This document shows positions 1 through 8,015 of a stretch of DNA of 64,000 nucleotides, piece by piece. The stretch's first letter is position 1. Each line of letters begins with the position of its first letter. Location of the stretch: NCBI GenBank assembly GCA_031254645.1, contig JAIRUA010000028.1, positions 124,001 through 188,000 of the forward strand, in the 5' to 3' direction. The DNA comes from Dysgonamonadaceae bacterium. Lineage in GTDB: Bacteria > Bacteroidota > Bacteroidia > Bacteroidales > Dysgonomonadaceae. Below the pieces are notes generated by a model. The model was not told where the DNA came from and did not search any database. It was given only the letters and a program-made list of their open reading frames with translations. The translations under genes and the position numbers were made by a program.

Positions 1-221
1 TTTGTGTAGTTGAGACGAATTGCCTTGCCGTTACCAATAGTGCCTGCGCCTGTGCCGTCTAAGTTTGCCCTCGATTGTGGGTCGTCTGCGTCTCTTTCGG
101 TAATGGATGCGAAAATCTTCACTTCATTGCGCAGGTTGCTGTTATCGACTTCGTCAATGTCGGAACAAGCAACAAGGGTTGTAGCAATAAGTAATGTTGT
201 GATGAAATATTTTATGTTCAT
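1..221 (-). CDS. Fimbrillin-like lipoprotein, N-terminal part (cut by window start)
   Basis: The reverse strand from an ATG at 221 stays open to the window edge, giving about 73 residues. It starts MNIKYFITTLLIATTLVACS, a lipoprotein signal with the lipobox Cys near residue 19. Further on LDGTGAGTIGNG is followed by IRLNYT, which matches the block LDGTGAGTLNGETIRLDYT in the neighbouring gene at 236-1090, so the two are paralogues. It begins 14 bases after that gene's stop, so the two are probably co-transcribed with this one second. Fimbrillin-like proteins of this group are exported lipoproteins that form or anchor surface fimbriae. The C-terminal part is outside the window. Confidence 0.75.
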   Translation of the reverse strand, partial: MNIKYFITTLLIATTLVACSDIDEVDNSNLRNEVKIFASITERDADDPQSRANLDGTGAGTIGNGKAIRLNYT

Positions 222-235
222 TTGCGTTCAAAAAA

Positions 236-1090
236 TTAATTGGGGAATAAATCTTCAGTTATCGTTCCTTGCGAGCCCCATTGGTTGACGTTTTGTCCAT
301 CAAGGGTCAACTGGTCACGACCGACACTCAGATTCAATGTGAGCACCTTGCCGCTTTCGAGTGCGGTTACTTCGCTGCAAACCTTGCGGACGAAGGTTTT
401 ACCGTTTACTGTTACTTCCAAAAAGTCCGTTCCTTCGGTAAGGGTTTGCGGTGCTACGATAAAGAAATTGTTTGTGCCCGTTTTGGTGGGATAGGCATCG
501 CTGCCGCTTGCATTGTTGAGATTTACTACACCGTTGGCACTGACTGCTGCGGTCGATTTCAGGTTTTTCAACGTAATGGTGGCGGCATTAAGCTGTGCAG
601 CGGTGTAATAACTGTTGTTGCTCGTTAAGTTGATGACCAGTTTGTGCATAATGTGGTCGAATACCAGATTGACTTTTTCGCTTCTGTTGATGCCCGATAC
701 CGAAGCATACAACAGGTCGGGATTTGTTTCCGTAACCACGTTGAAGCCTGATGTGTGCACTGCGGCAGAAATAGTGGGGTGGAAAGCTGAGAAGTTGAAA
801 GGCGGGTTGCCGTGCGCGGCTATCAGTTCGTCCCAATATAGGATAGTAGTGCCGATGGTGAAATTGGTGCTGCCCGATGATGTTCCGCCGGTGTAGTCGA
901 GGCGGATTGTTTCGCCGTTGAGTGTACCGGCGCCTGTGCCGTCGAGCGATTTTGTTTGTGCGTCCATTCCGCTAACGGTGACAGTGATGGTTACTTTTTC
1001 GTTTTCGTCTACGTTTGATTTTGAACAGGCTGTGAAGCCGGTGAGGGCTGCGATAAGGGCAGCGGTGAGAATTTGTTTTGTTGTTGTCAT
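236..1090 (-). CDS. Fimbrillin-like lipoprotein
   Basis: A 284-residue protein with a lipoprotein signal (ALTGFTACS, Cys near residue 22) and a Thr/Asn/Gly-rich beta-strand body. The segment VSGMDAQTKSLDGTGAGT followed by an IRLDYTGG stretch, a middle DHIMHKLVINL strand, and the end VNQWGSQGTITEDLFPN are typical of Bacteroidales fimbrillin-like proteins, whose C-terminal strand normally carries I.xW-type residues. It should be lipidated, exported to the outer surface and processed, acting as a fimbrial subunit or a surface adhesin. Its paralogue follows 14 bp downstream. About 480 bp of non-coding, hairpin-rich leader lies upstream. The family call is from motif memory; whether it is a stalk, tip or anchor subunit cannot be told. 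Confidence 0.75.
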   Translation of the reverse strand: MTTTKQILTAALIAALTGFTACSKSNVDENEKVTITVTVSGMDAQTKSLDGTGAGTLNGETIRLDYTGGTSSGSTNFTIGTTILYWDELIAAHGNPPFNFSAFHPTISAAVHTSGFNVVTETNPDLLYASVSGINRSEKVNLVFDHIMHKLVINLTSNNSYYTAAQLNAATITLKNLKSTAAVSANGVVNLNNASGSDAYPTKTGTNNFFIVAPQTLTEGTDFLEVTVNGKTFVRKVCSEVTALESGKVLTLNLSVGRDQLTLDGQNVNQWGSQGTITEDLFPN

Positions 1091-1151
1091 TGTTTTTTTT
1101 GTTAAATTGTTTACTTTGTTGTTATTATTGTTAGTTGTTGTTATTGTTTAT

Positions 1152-1246
1152 GGGACTTGTGGGACTGTTGAGACTTTTGGGAAAAGTTCGACCAAAGTCG
1201 GGGGAAATCCCCCGAATACCAACAGTCTCACAAGTCCCAAAAGTCC
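1152..1246 (-). repeat. Large inverted repeat in fimbrillin leader
   Basis: The arms 1152-1170 (GGGACTTGTGGGACTGTTG) and 1220-1238 pair over 19 bases with one mismatch. Nested inside is a perfect stem CGGGGGA/TCCCCCG at about 1200-1215. A second pairing, 1171-1182 with 1235-1246 (11 of 12), overlaps the outer arm, so two mutually exclusive folds are possible. The GGGACTT-type units look like a reiterated short word. Confidence 0.6.
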
Positions 1247-1266
1247 CGCCAGTCAAATACACAGAA

Positions 1267-1325
1267 AGCCGACACGTTTTCAAAAAACGCATCGGCTTTA
1301 TATTGTTTATTAATAAAAAATCCGT
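1267..1325 (-). repeat. Hairpin plus AT tail shared with SusC leader (copy 1)
   Basis: The arms AGCCGACACGTTTT (1267-1280) and AAAACGCATCGGCT (1284-1297) form a stem with two mismatches, followed by TATTGTTTATTAATAAAAAA. A near copy lies at 33988-34045 upstream of susC, in the same orientation relative to the downstream gene. Confidence 0.6.
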
Positions 1326-1498
1326 TACTTCTTGTTAAGAAACGGGGGGGGTAATTTGCTGATAATGCGCGCGTTATAGAAATGCGATGGCATACACAAA
1401 TTTATTTCATTGAATTTGTAGATTGTAATAGTATTTTGGGCAGTGTTATACATCATTGTTTTGAAATTGACTATGAGAGACATCCTAAATATTGCGTA

Positions 1499-1506
1499 CA
1501 AAGATA
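1499..1506 (-). promoter_or_regulatory. Candidate -7 box of fimbrillin operon
   Basis: On the minus strand the sequence reads TATCTTTG, a full match to the Bacteroidota TAnnTTTG element. No TTTG is seen at the expected -33 position, so the call rests on the -7 box alone. Confidence 0.4.
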
Positions 1507-1520
1507 GAATGTTTTTTTGT

Positions 1521-1584
1521 AATGTGCTAATAAATGGAAATTCAAAAAATACTGACTCATTAGCACATTATTTATTAGCACATT
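1521..1584. repeat. 15-bp inverted repeat overlapping glmM stop
   Basis: The arms AATGTGCTAATAAAT (1521-1535) and ATTTATTAGCACATT (1570-1584) are perfectly complementary. The right arm includes the last codons and stop of glmM (ATG TGC TAA on the minus strand). ATTAGCACAT occurs again directly at 1559-1568. No U-tract follows on the transcript, so it is not a classical terminator. Confidence 0.5.
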
Positions 1585-2957
1585 TCCTTAATCATATCAA
1601 TAATTTGCTTGCCAATTTCTTCCGCTTCTTCTTGCGAGTGTGCTTCGGAATAAACACGAATAATCGGCTCGGTGTTTGATTTGCGGAGATGTACCCATTT
1701 GTCGGGAAAGTCGATTTTTACGCCGTCGATATCCGTTACTTTTTGGTCGCTGAATTTCGCTTTCATCTTTTCTAAAATGGCATCGGTGTCAATGTTGGGC
1801 GTGAGTTCCATTTTTTGCTTCGCCATAAAATAGGCAGGGTAGGCGGCTCTTAACTCACTTGGCGTTTTGCCTGATTTGGCAAGCTGTGTGAGAAACAAAG
1901 CAATTCCTACTAATGCGTCGCGACCGTAATGCGATGCAGGATAAATAATTCCGCCGTTTCCTTCGCCGCCGATAATGGCATTTTCCGCTTTCATTGTGGT
2001 TACAACATTCACTTCACCTACGGCAGCAGCAAAATAGTTGTAACCGTGTGCAAGCGTAACATCTCGCAATGCGCGACTTGAACTGAGATTAGAAACCGTA
2101 TTGCCCGGCGTGTGTTGCAAAACATAGTCCGAAATGGCAACGAGTGTATATTCTTCACCGAAAGGCTCACCGTTTTCACAATAAATTGCCAATCTGTCTA
2201 CATCCGGGTCAACGGCGAAGCCAACCGATGCTTTTGAACTGAGCACTAATGATGAAAGTTCTGTTAAATGTTGCGGTAACGGCTCGGGATTGTGCGCAAA
2301 ATCACCGTGCGGTTCGCTGTGAAGTTCGAAAATTTCTTTTACGCCCAAAGCACGCAGTAATTCGGGAATGGCAACGCCGCCCACCGAGTTAATGCTGTCA
2401 ATCGCCACGCGGAAGTTGGCGGCTTTGATGGCTTCTACATCCACTAAATCGAGTGCAAGAACACTTTGGATATGTTCGTGAAGGTATTGTTTTTGTATAA
2501 TTTCGCCCAAATCATCTACTTGCGAAAACGAAAAATCTTCGGCTTCAGCAATGGAAAGAATCTCTTGTCCTTCGGCAGCGTTCAAAAATTCGCCTTTTGC
2601 GTTGAGTAACTTCATTGCGTTCCATTGCTTTGGGTTATGACTTGCGGTAATAATAATACCGCCCGATGCGCCTTCTTTGGTTACGGCAATTTCGGTGGTG
2701 GGTGTAGTTGCCAAGCCGATATCTATCACATCGCAACCCATTCCCATTAGTGTTCCGGTAATGATATTGTGCACCATTACGCCCGAAATACGCGCATCAC
2801 GTCCGACAACAATTTTAATTTTTTCTTCTTGCGAAGTTTTTTTAATGAAAGTAGCGTAAGCGGCTGTGAATTTTACGATATCAAGTGGCGTGAGGTTATC
2901 GCCAACATGTCCGCCAATCGTACCTCTGATGCCGGAAATGGATTTAATTAAAGTCAT
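1575..2957 (-). CDS. glmM: Phosphoglucosamine mutase
   Basis: A 460-residue alpha-D-phosphohexomutase. Domain 1 carries the catalytic serine loop TASHNP (Ser106), domain 2 the metal loop DPDVDR (Asp250, 252, 254), domain 3 the sugar-binding loop GGEGNGG (about 330-336) and domain 4 the phosphate-binding loop RKSNTEP (about 425-431). All key residues are present and the length is normal. It interconverts glucosamine 6-phosphate and glucosamine 1-phosphate for UDP-GlcNAc, peptidoglycan and LPS synthesis in the cytoplasm. A phosphomannomutase/phosphoglucomutase role is the alternative, but the GlmM-type active-site loop and the Bacteroidales context (next to a DUF4827-type lipoprotein and a DHH protein) favour GlmM. 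The 94-bp gap upstream holds a strong inverted repeat. Confidence 0.85.
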   Translation of the reverse strand: MTLIKSISGIRGTIGGHVGDNLTPLDIVKFTAAYATFIKKTSQEEKIKIVVGRDARISGVMVHNIITGTLMGMGCDVIDIGLATTPTTEIAVTKEGASGGIIITASHNPKQWNAMKLLNAKGEFLNAAEGQEILSIAEAEDFSFSQVDDLGEIIQKQYLHEHIQSVLALDLVDVEAIKAANFRVAIDSINSVGGVAIPELLRALGVKEIFELHSEPHGDFAHNPEPLPQHLTELSSLVLSSKASVGFAVDPDVDRLAIYCENGEPFGEEYTLVAISDYVLQHTPGNTVSNLSSSRALRDVTLAHGYNYFAAAVGEVNVVTTMKAENAIIGGEGNGGIIYPASHYGRDALVGIALFLTQLAKSGKTPSELRAAYPAYFMAKQKMELTPNIDTDAILEKMKAKFSDQKVTDIDGVKIDFPDKWVHLRKSNTEPIIRVYSEAHSQEEAEEIGKQIIDMIKEMC

Positions 2958-2970
2958 AATTTAATTTGCG

Positions 2971-3052
2971 ATTTTAGATTTACGATTTTAGATTTACGAT
3001 TGCGGTGGCTAAGCGTAGCCAAATCTAAAATCGTAAATCTAAAATTGTAAAT
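2971..3052. repeat. Long AT-rich inverted repeat between DUF4827-type gene and glmM
   Basis: Two arms of roughly 33 bases, each built from a tandem GATTTTAGATTTAC word, face each other around a GC-richer loop that itself contains GGCTAAGCGTAGCC. About two mismatches occur across the arms. It fills the gap between two minus-strand genes and looks like a dispersed palindromic element rather than a terminator. Confidence 0.6.
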
Positions 3053-3624
3053 TAGTTACTGCTCCATCTTTCGAATCGATAATCAATTTCATCATAAAAT
3101 GATGCTTGAAAAACTTGCCTGTCGTAAGCAGATCCCATATTGAACGGCACAATCATTCTTACCCTGCCTCTATGCCCGACATGCTGAAGTGGAACGACAA
3201 ATGCAGGAATTGCACTTTCATAAAGCGCTCTGTTTTGCATTGTTACCGGACCTCTGAATACCATTTCTATAGGCATTGGGCTGTTATCGTTGCTGTACAA
3301 TGTTGTATCGTTCGTCATAAAATAATGTAATCCTCTAAAACGAACAAAGAGCGCTCTGCCTATTTCTATTTTGTTGTCAATGTCGCCTCTGCTCACAATG
3401 TTATAAAATACACCGGTAGCAGGGTCTCTGAAAAATTCATTTTCGCCGAAAACTGTATCTCTTGGAAACTCTCTGAGTATGACGAAGTTATTTTGCGAAA
3501 TGAATCGGTCAATAGCTCTTGATTCATCTCGCAAGTATTCTGCGTAAGTTTTTTGTCTATTGCACGATGCGGTAATCATCAATAATCCGATGAGTGCGAA
3601 GATTATGTAGCTTATTTTTTTCAT
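3052..3624 (-). CDS. DUF4827-type lipoprotein
   Basis: A 190-residue lipoprotein with signal MKKISYIIFALIGLLMITAS and lipobox Cys21. The mature start KTYAEYLRDE followed by AIDRFISQNN and the later FVVPLQHVGHRGRVRMIVPF resemble the DUF4827 family, Bacteroidales lipoproteins with an FKBP-like fold. The reaction, if any, is unknown. It lies between a DHH phosphoesterase and glmM, an arrangement I recall from other Bacteroidales. A TACTTTTG -7 box at 3664-3671 (minus) lies 40 bp upstream of the start. Confidence 0.6.
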   Translation of the reverse strand: MKKISYIIFALIGLLMITASCNRQKTYAEYLRDESRAIDRFISQNNFVILREFPRDTVFGENEFFRDPATGVFYNIVSRGDIDNKIEIGRALFVRFRGLHYFMTNDTTLYSNDNSPMPIEMVFRGPVTMQNRALYESAIPAFVVPLQHVGHRGRVRMIVPFNMGSAYDRQVFQASFYDEIDYRFERWSSN

Positions 3625-3663
3625 TTAATATTCTATCAAAAAGCAATTATTGAAATTGAATTG

Positions 3664-3671
3664 CAAAAGTA
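3664..3671 (-). promoter_or_regulatory. Candidate -7 box for DUF4827-type gene
   Basis: The minus strand reads TACTTTTG, a full TAnnTTTG match, about 40 bp upstream of the ATG at 3624. A T-rich stretch, not a clean TTTG, sits at the -33 distance. Confidence 0.4.
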
Positions 3672-3715
3672 CACAAATTGTTGCAATAAAAAACGGAAAT
3701 CACCTCTAAAATGGG

Positions 3716-4774
3716 TTAAAGTTCGTTGATAGCCGCTTTTAATTTGGTTTCGTACTGTTTTAGTCCTGCCGAAAAAATGGCAATAGTCTCTTCCATCGTG
3801 CCATAAAATTCACCGCCCGACGCGTTCAAATGTCCACCACCGTTGAAAAATTCGGCAGCAAATTCGTTACACGCAAACGATTTTTGGGAACGAAATGATA
3901 ATTTGATTAATCCGTCGTCTTCGCGAATGAATGTAGAAAAAATAATACCTTTGATACTCAATGGATAATTCACAAATCCTTCCGTATCTCCTTTGCTGAT
4001 AGCAAATTGAGCTTGGTCTTGTTTGGAAAGATAAACGAGTGCGGCGTGTTGTTCGGGAAAAATTTCCATTCGTTGCGAAAGCATAAATCCGAGCATTCGA
4101 AAACGGTCGGCGTTATGATTATGAAATACTTTCGAAAAAATTTTATCTTTATTGACGCCTTTGCGCAGCAAGAGAGATATAATTGCGTAAGTTTCGGGGT
4201 TTGACGAATTGAATGTGAAACCGCCCGTGTCGGTCATCATCCCGCAATAGATACAATCTGCCATCGGTTGCGTGATTTCGTCGTATTTTCCGGTTTGAAG
4301 CAGGAGTCTGAATAGCAGTTCGGCTGTGGACGATATTTCCGGATATGAAATCGTTACATCGAAAATATTGCCCGGTTGTGGGTGATGGTCAACGAGGATT
4401 TTTTTTGCCCGCGATTTTTCTAACGCATAAGCCATATCGCCCACTCTTTTCGGAGTGTTGTAGTCCACCGAAAAAATAAGGTCGGCACTGTATAGTTCAT
4501 ACTGTCCGCCTTTTGGGTGATATTCGTAAATTTTGATATCATCTGCTCCGTCCATCCATTTCAGAAAACTCGGAAAAGCGTTGGGAACGATAACACGCAC
4601 ATCTTTTCCTCTGTTTTTGAGAAAATGATAAAGTGCAAGCGACGATCCGATTGCGTCGCCGTCGGGCGAAAGATGCGAAGTGATGACAATTCTGTGAGAC
4701 GTGTTGATGAGGTGCATTGCTTGTTGCACTTCGTTTTTAGCGATAATGTCGGAAATGGATATATTAAAATTCAC
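3716..4774 (-). CDS. DHH/DHHA1 phosphoesterase, NrnA-like
   Basis: A 352-residue DHH-superfamily protein. Motif I is HLSPDGDAIG (His34, Asp38, Asp40), motif II SVDYN (Asp104), motif III VDHHP (Asp129, His130, His131), and the C-terminal DHHA1 signature GGGHLNASGG lies near residue 315. All metal-binding residues are present. The family members closest in size are bifunctional nanoRNases/pAp phosphatases (NrnA) and cyclic-di-AMP/pGpG phosphodiesterases, cytoplasmic Mn2+ enzymes. NrnA-type activity on short RNA and pAp is the best guess; the substrate is not settled by sequence. The next gene on the same strand is the DUF4827-type lipoprotein. Confidence 0.8.
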   Translation of the reverse strand: MNFNISISDIIAKNEVQQAMHLINTSHRIVITSHLSPDGDAIGSSLALYHFLKNRGKDVRVIVPNAFPSFLKWMDGADDIKIYEYHPKGGQYELYSADLIFSVDYNTPKRVGDMAYALEKSRAKKILVDHHPQPGNIFDVTISYPEISSTAELLFRLLLQTGKYDEITQPMADCIYCGMMTDTGGFTFNSSNPETYAIISLLLRKGVNKDKIFSKVFHNHNADRFRMLGFMLSQRMEIFPEQHAALVYLSKQDQAQFAISKGDTEGFVNYPLSIKGIIFSTFIREDDGLIKLSFRSQKSFACNEFAAEFFNGGGHLNASGGEFYGTMEETIAIFSAGLKQYETKLKAAINEL

Positions 4775-4837
4775 TTTTTTAATGGTTAGTGATTAGTGTT
4801 TAATGATTAATCTGCAAAGTCGCTGCATATTAATCAT

Positions 4838-5488
4838 TTATAATTGTTTCAACTGCCTAATTGTTTCAATCGGATTTTCTGATGAGAACACAAAATTGCC
4901 GGCAACCAAGGCATCGGCTCCGGCATCGATGAGTTTTTTTGCCGTTTCAAAATTCACACCGCCGTCCACTTCAATAAGTGCAGAGGCGTTTTTACGTAAA
5001 ATCATCTCTTTTAGCCGTGCTACTTTTTGAACGGAATGTTCGATAAATTTTTGTCCGCCGAAACCCGGATTTACCGACATAATCAGCACCATATCCACAT
5101 CACACAAAATATCTTCGAGCAAGTTCACGGGTGTGTGTGGATTGAGCGTTACGGCGGGCTTCATTCCTTTTTGCCGGATTTGTTGCACCACACGATGCAA
5201 ATGCGGACACGTTTCAAGATGCACATTCATATATGTGCTGCCTGTGGCGGCAATTTCGTTGATGAATTTTTCGGGCTGCACAATCATCAAGTGAGTGTCC
5301 AAAGGTTTATTTGTGATCTCTTTCAGTCGATTGATAACAGGAAACCCGAAAGAGATATTCGGCACGAAAACGCCGTCCATAATATCAAGATGAATCCAAT
5401 CCGCTTCGCTGCGATTGAGCATTTCGATGTCTCGTTCGAGATGGAGAAAATTTGCTGATAATAAAGAGGGTGCTATAATTACGCTCAT
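4838..5488 (-). CDS. rpe: Ribulose-phosphate 3-epimerase
   Basis: A 216-residue TIM barrel with the full family signature: IAPSLLSANF at the N-terminus, HLDIMDGVFVPN (catalytic Asp), HLMI, VNPGFGGQKFI and EVDGGVN (second catalytic Asp). It interconverts D-ribulose 5-phosphate and D-xylulose 5-phosphate in the cytoplasmic pentose phosphate pathway. The length is normal and no key residue is missing. A TACCTTTG box lies just upstream at 5510-5517 (minus), so it probably has its own promoter rather than depending on the DUF5686 gene, which ends 36 bp before it. Confidence 0.93.
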   Translation of the reverse strand: MSVIIAPSLLSANFLHLERDIEMLNRSEADWIHLDIMDGVFVPNISFGFPVINRLKEITNKPLDTHLMIVQPEKFINEIAATGSTYMNVHLETCPHLHRVVQQIRQKGMKPAVTLNPHTPVNLLEDILCDVDMVLIMSVNPGFGGQKFIEHSVQKVARLKEMILRKNASALIEVDGGVNFETAKKLIDAGADALVAGNFVFSSENPIETIRQLKQL

Positions 5489-5509
5489 ATTTTTTTATTT
5501 TTGGCAAGT

Positions 5510-5517
5510 CAAAGGTA
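5510..5517 (-). promoter_or_regulatory. Candidate -7 box of rpe
   Basis: TACCTTTG on the minus strand, 22 bp upstream of the rpe ATG at 5488, in the short gap after the DUF5686 gene stop. Confidence 0.45.
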
Positions 5518-5524
5518 GTGTTTT

Positions 5525-7864
5525 TTATCGAAAATTCCACCTAAAACCTGTTCGCACACTAAAATTTTCTTCCAAAAAGAAACTTTCGGGCATATATCCT
5601 CTCGATTTATAGTCATAGCCGAGAATGAATGACAACCGATTTCGTTCGCTAAATTGATTTTGCAGAAACTGATACTCAAATGTTTGTCCGATACGAAAAC
5701 CGCTGAACGATGAAGTTGCGCGAAAATCAAAATCGGCGGGTTGTTGCCAAAAATCGACCGAAGAGGTCATATACATATTATGAAACAGCGGCACATCATA
5801 AAATTTGTAACCGATGCCGAATGTAGTTTTTTCGTAATTGCGGTATTGTTTGAGAAAAACGCCGTGTAGTTGGGTATAATCGTGTGTGAGCCAAAAATTT
5901 TGTCCGAACATTTCGCCAAACGGAGTTCGCAAATAATTCGCAGAAAGCATTACACGATTTCGGTCGCCCAACTGAAACTGAGGAATAAAAAATGCTTGTG
6001 GCGACACCAAATTGAGCCACGACAAACGATTGCTACGTCTCAAATATCGTTGTTCTTCGTCTGATAAATCGGCTTGCATTATGTGTCGTTGGTAATCCGT
6101 TTCGGGATTGAAAAGGTATTTTACCCAGCTGCGATTGCGGTCAATGATGAGTGGTTGACGTTGTTTGGTTCTGTCGGACGCTTTTATATCTCGTTTTGAT
6201 GCAAAAATATCCACTGTTCGGTTGTGGAAAAGCTCCGGAAAGTATAAAAGCACATAATTGAGAAAATTGTTTCTATTGCGCAAGTTTACTTTGGCGATTT
6301 CTTCTTCCATCAAAAATGTTCTCACATATCGTCCTTCATTCCTAATGGTATGCAAGCGCATAAAATCGAGATGATTATTATTCTTGAAGTCAGACATTAT
6401 TGCATTAGTGAAACCATACGAATATGATTCATTGTATCTATTAAACATTGTTGGATGAGTTTTTGCTTGCATTCCGGCTTTATTGAGTAGTAGCCATTCT
6501 GATGACACATCGATGAGTGGTATTGAAACAAAACCGGAATAAGCATAATATACAGCAAAGTTTATCCATCTATTTCGAGTGCTCCGAAATAAATAATGTG
6601 GAATTAAGCGATTTAACGAATGTATATTGTGATTGATTGCCAAAAAATCATTCAATAAATCCGTCGAAGCAACAAGCGAAATGTTTGGTTCGTACAATCT
6701 TCTCTGATATGCTGCAAGTTGAACGCTATCCATTTCTGCAAATCTATCTCTTGTGGGACTACGCATATATCTTTCCATTGCCTCCAAAATAGTGGAATCG
6801 GGAAGAATGATATTGTGTTGTTCCCAAAAAACAGTATCTTGTTCGTGAGTAGCGAAACCTTCTAAAATATCATCGCGTCTTACACGTGTTCCATCAAAAT
6901 CTTCTCTCGAGAAGTCGAAGAGAATTTCTGTTGTTAAAAACTCGGATTCTACAGGAATAACACGACCGAATCGTCTGTTTGTATAAACCATATTGACATA
7001 CATCAAGAAGTATTTATCGTCAATTTTTTGATATTGCCACGTTCTGTTATTACCACTTCGGGGAGTCAGTTCAACACGCACAAATGCTAAACTTTCCACA
7101 TCAAGATATATTCTGCCTCTGATATTTTCCTCGTCATCTTCATCGCTATTTCTTGGAGAGATGCTTAATACAAAAACCGGTCGGTTGTCGAAAATAGTAC
7201 CCGGTAGAAAGCGAATATCGGTACTGCGAAAAAATCTTGCATTGAATGTGTTAGATGCTCCTCTCACTATATCCGGTACGCCTGACCCCATTAACATTAG
7301 GCGCATAAACCTCTCTTCTGCAAATCGAAAATTACGATTTCTAACCAAAAAAGTTTCAGTAGTAAAAGAAGAGTAGTACGATTGTACGATATTATATTCC
7401 ATTTCTTGTATAAAGCGCAATGTATCTGCTTCTAAAACTTTGTTTCGAGCATATACTCGCGTCAGAAACGGCTCTTGCCGATAATTTTCCGGAATTTTCT
7501 CAATCGCTCGTCTCAATAAAGCGGCTGCCGTTAAATTCGTTAATACAAAATCATCAAGCTGTGTAGCTGAGGGAGTGAGTTGAATGTTTAACTGTTCGGT
7601 GTTATGATTAATTTGAAAGGTTTGCGTTTCGTAGCCCATAAACGAAACGTTCAACATATCTTCGCTTCTCGGCAAATTGAGCGCAAATGCACCTTGACTA
7701 TTGGTTACCGTACCCGTTTTTGAAGTCGTGAGAAAAATATTGACGAATGGAAACGGATTACCGTTTTCGTCAATAACCGTTCCTCTGATGGTGCGTGATG
7801 TTTGTGCCGTCAATAGATTGACAGTGAGAAGAAAGAAGAAAGCTAATGATAGTGACTTTGCCAT
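5525..7864 (-). CDS. DUF5686 outer-membrane protein with carboxypeptidase-regulatory-like domain
   Basis: The start at 7864 gives MAKSLSLAFFFLLTVNLLTAQ, a clear signal peptide; the in-frame ATG at 7972 would add 36 basic, unsignal-like residues and is rejected. The 779-residue product has an N-terminal CarboxypepD_reg-like beta-sandwich (RTIRGTVIDENGNPFPFVNI, then NTEQLNIQLTPS) followed by a long DUF5686 region ending in repeated amphipathic strands with aromatic residues, as in an outer-membrane beta-barrel. Its role is unknown; related proteins are cell-envelope components of Bacteroidota. It is divergent from the thioredoxin lipoprotein gene at 8016, and the 151-bp gap holds -7 boxes for both directions. 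Confidence 0.75.
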   Translation of the reverse strand: MAKSLSLAFFFLLTVNLLTAQTSRTIRGTVIDENGNPFPFVNIFLTTSKTGTVTNSQGAFALNLPRSEDMLNVSFMGYETQTFQINHNTEQLNIQLTPSATQLDDFVLTNLTAAALLRRAIEKIPENYRQEPFLTRVYARNKVLEADTLRFIQEMEYNIVQSYYSSFTTETFLVRNRNFRFAEERFMRLMLMGSGVPDIVRGASNTFNARFFRSTDIRFLPGTIFDNRPVFVLSISPRNSDEDDEENIRGRIYLDVESLAFVRVELTPRSGNNRTWQYQKIDDKYFLMYVNMVYTNRRFGRVIPVESEFLTTEILFDFSREDFDGTRVRRDDILEGFATHEQDTVFWEQHNIILPDSTILEAMERYMRSPTRDRFAEMDSVQLAAYQRRLYEPNISLVASTDLLNDFLAINHNIHSLNRLIPHYLFRSTRNRWINFAVYYAYSGFVSIPLIDVSSEWLLLNKAGMQAKTHPTMFNRYNESYSYGFTNAIMSDFKNNNHLDFMRLHTIRNEGRYVRTFLMEEEIAKVNLRNRNNFLNYVLLYFPELFHNRTVDIFASKRDIKASDRTKQRQPLIIDRNRSWVKYLFNPETDYQRHIMQADLSDEEQRYLRRSNRLSWLNLVSPQAFFIPQFQLGDRNRVMLSANYLRTPFGEMFGQNFWLTHDYTQLHGVFLKQYRNYEKTTFGIGYKFYDVPLFHNMYMTSSVDFWQQPADFDFRATSSFSGFRIGQTFEYQFLQNQFSERNRLSFILGYDYKSRGYMPESFFLEENFSVRTGFRWNFR

Positions 7865-7897
7865 AACCGTTTCAAGATTTTGTGTACGATGCTTACG

Positions 7898-7905
7898 CAA
7901 AAGTA
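7898..7905 (-). promoter_or_regulatory. Candidate -7 box of DUF5686 gene
   Basis: The minus strand reads TACTTTTG, a full TAnnTTTG match, 33 bp upstream of the chosen start at 7864. This also supports the shorter start, because the upstream ATG at 7972 would lie before the promoter. Confidence 0.5.
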
Positions 7906-7978
7906 CATAAAATTTCAATTTTAACCTCGTTACGCACAAAAAACATTCAAAATTCCTCATTTGTATCCACATTTTACT

Positions 7979-7986
7979 TACCTTTG
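7979..7986 (+). promoter_or_regulatory. Candidate -7 box of thioredoxin lipoprotein gene
   Basis: TACCTTTG, a full TAnnTTTG match, 29 bp upstream of the ATG at 8016. A TTTG at 7960-7963 is only 15 bp upstream, too close for a standard -33 element. Confidence 0.45.
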
Positions 7987-8015
7987 TCTCGGATTAATCA
8001 TAAAAAAGCAAAAAA

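Larger units (their letters stand above)
1091..1574 (-). promoter_or_regulatory. Long structured leader of the fimbrillin operon
   Basis: No gene is visible in these 484 bases. Reading toward the fimbrillin gene they hold an inverted repeat overlapping the glmM stop (1521-1584), a TATCTTTG -7 box (1499-1506 on the minus strand), an AT-rich stretch, a hairpin element shared with the SusC leader (1267-1325) and a large inverted repeat (1152-1238). If the -7 box is used, the 5' leader would be about 400 nt. A homopolymer run of eight G lies at about 1345-1352. Confidence 0.5.

Noticed and set aside
588-836. Reading frames on the other strand or frame within long genes
   Set aside because: They lie inside clear genes and show no family features; the same holds for most overlapping frames across the window.
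7865-7972. Upstream in-frame start of the DUF5686 gene
   Set aside because: It would place 36 residues before a perfect signal peptide and start upstream of the -7 box.
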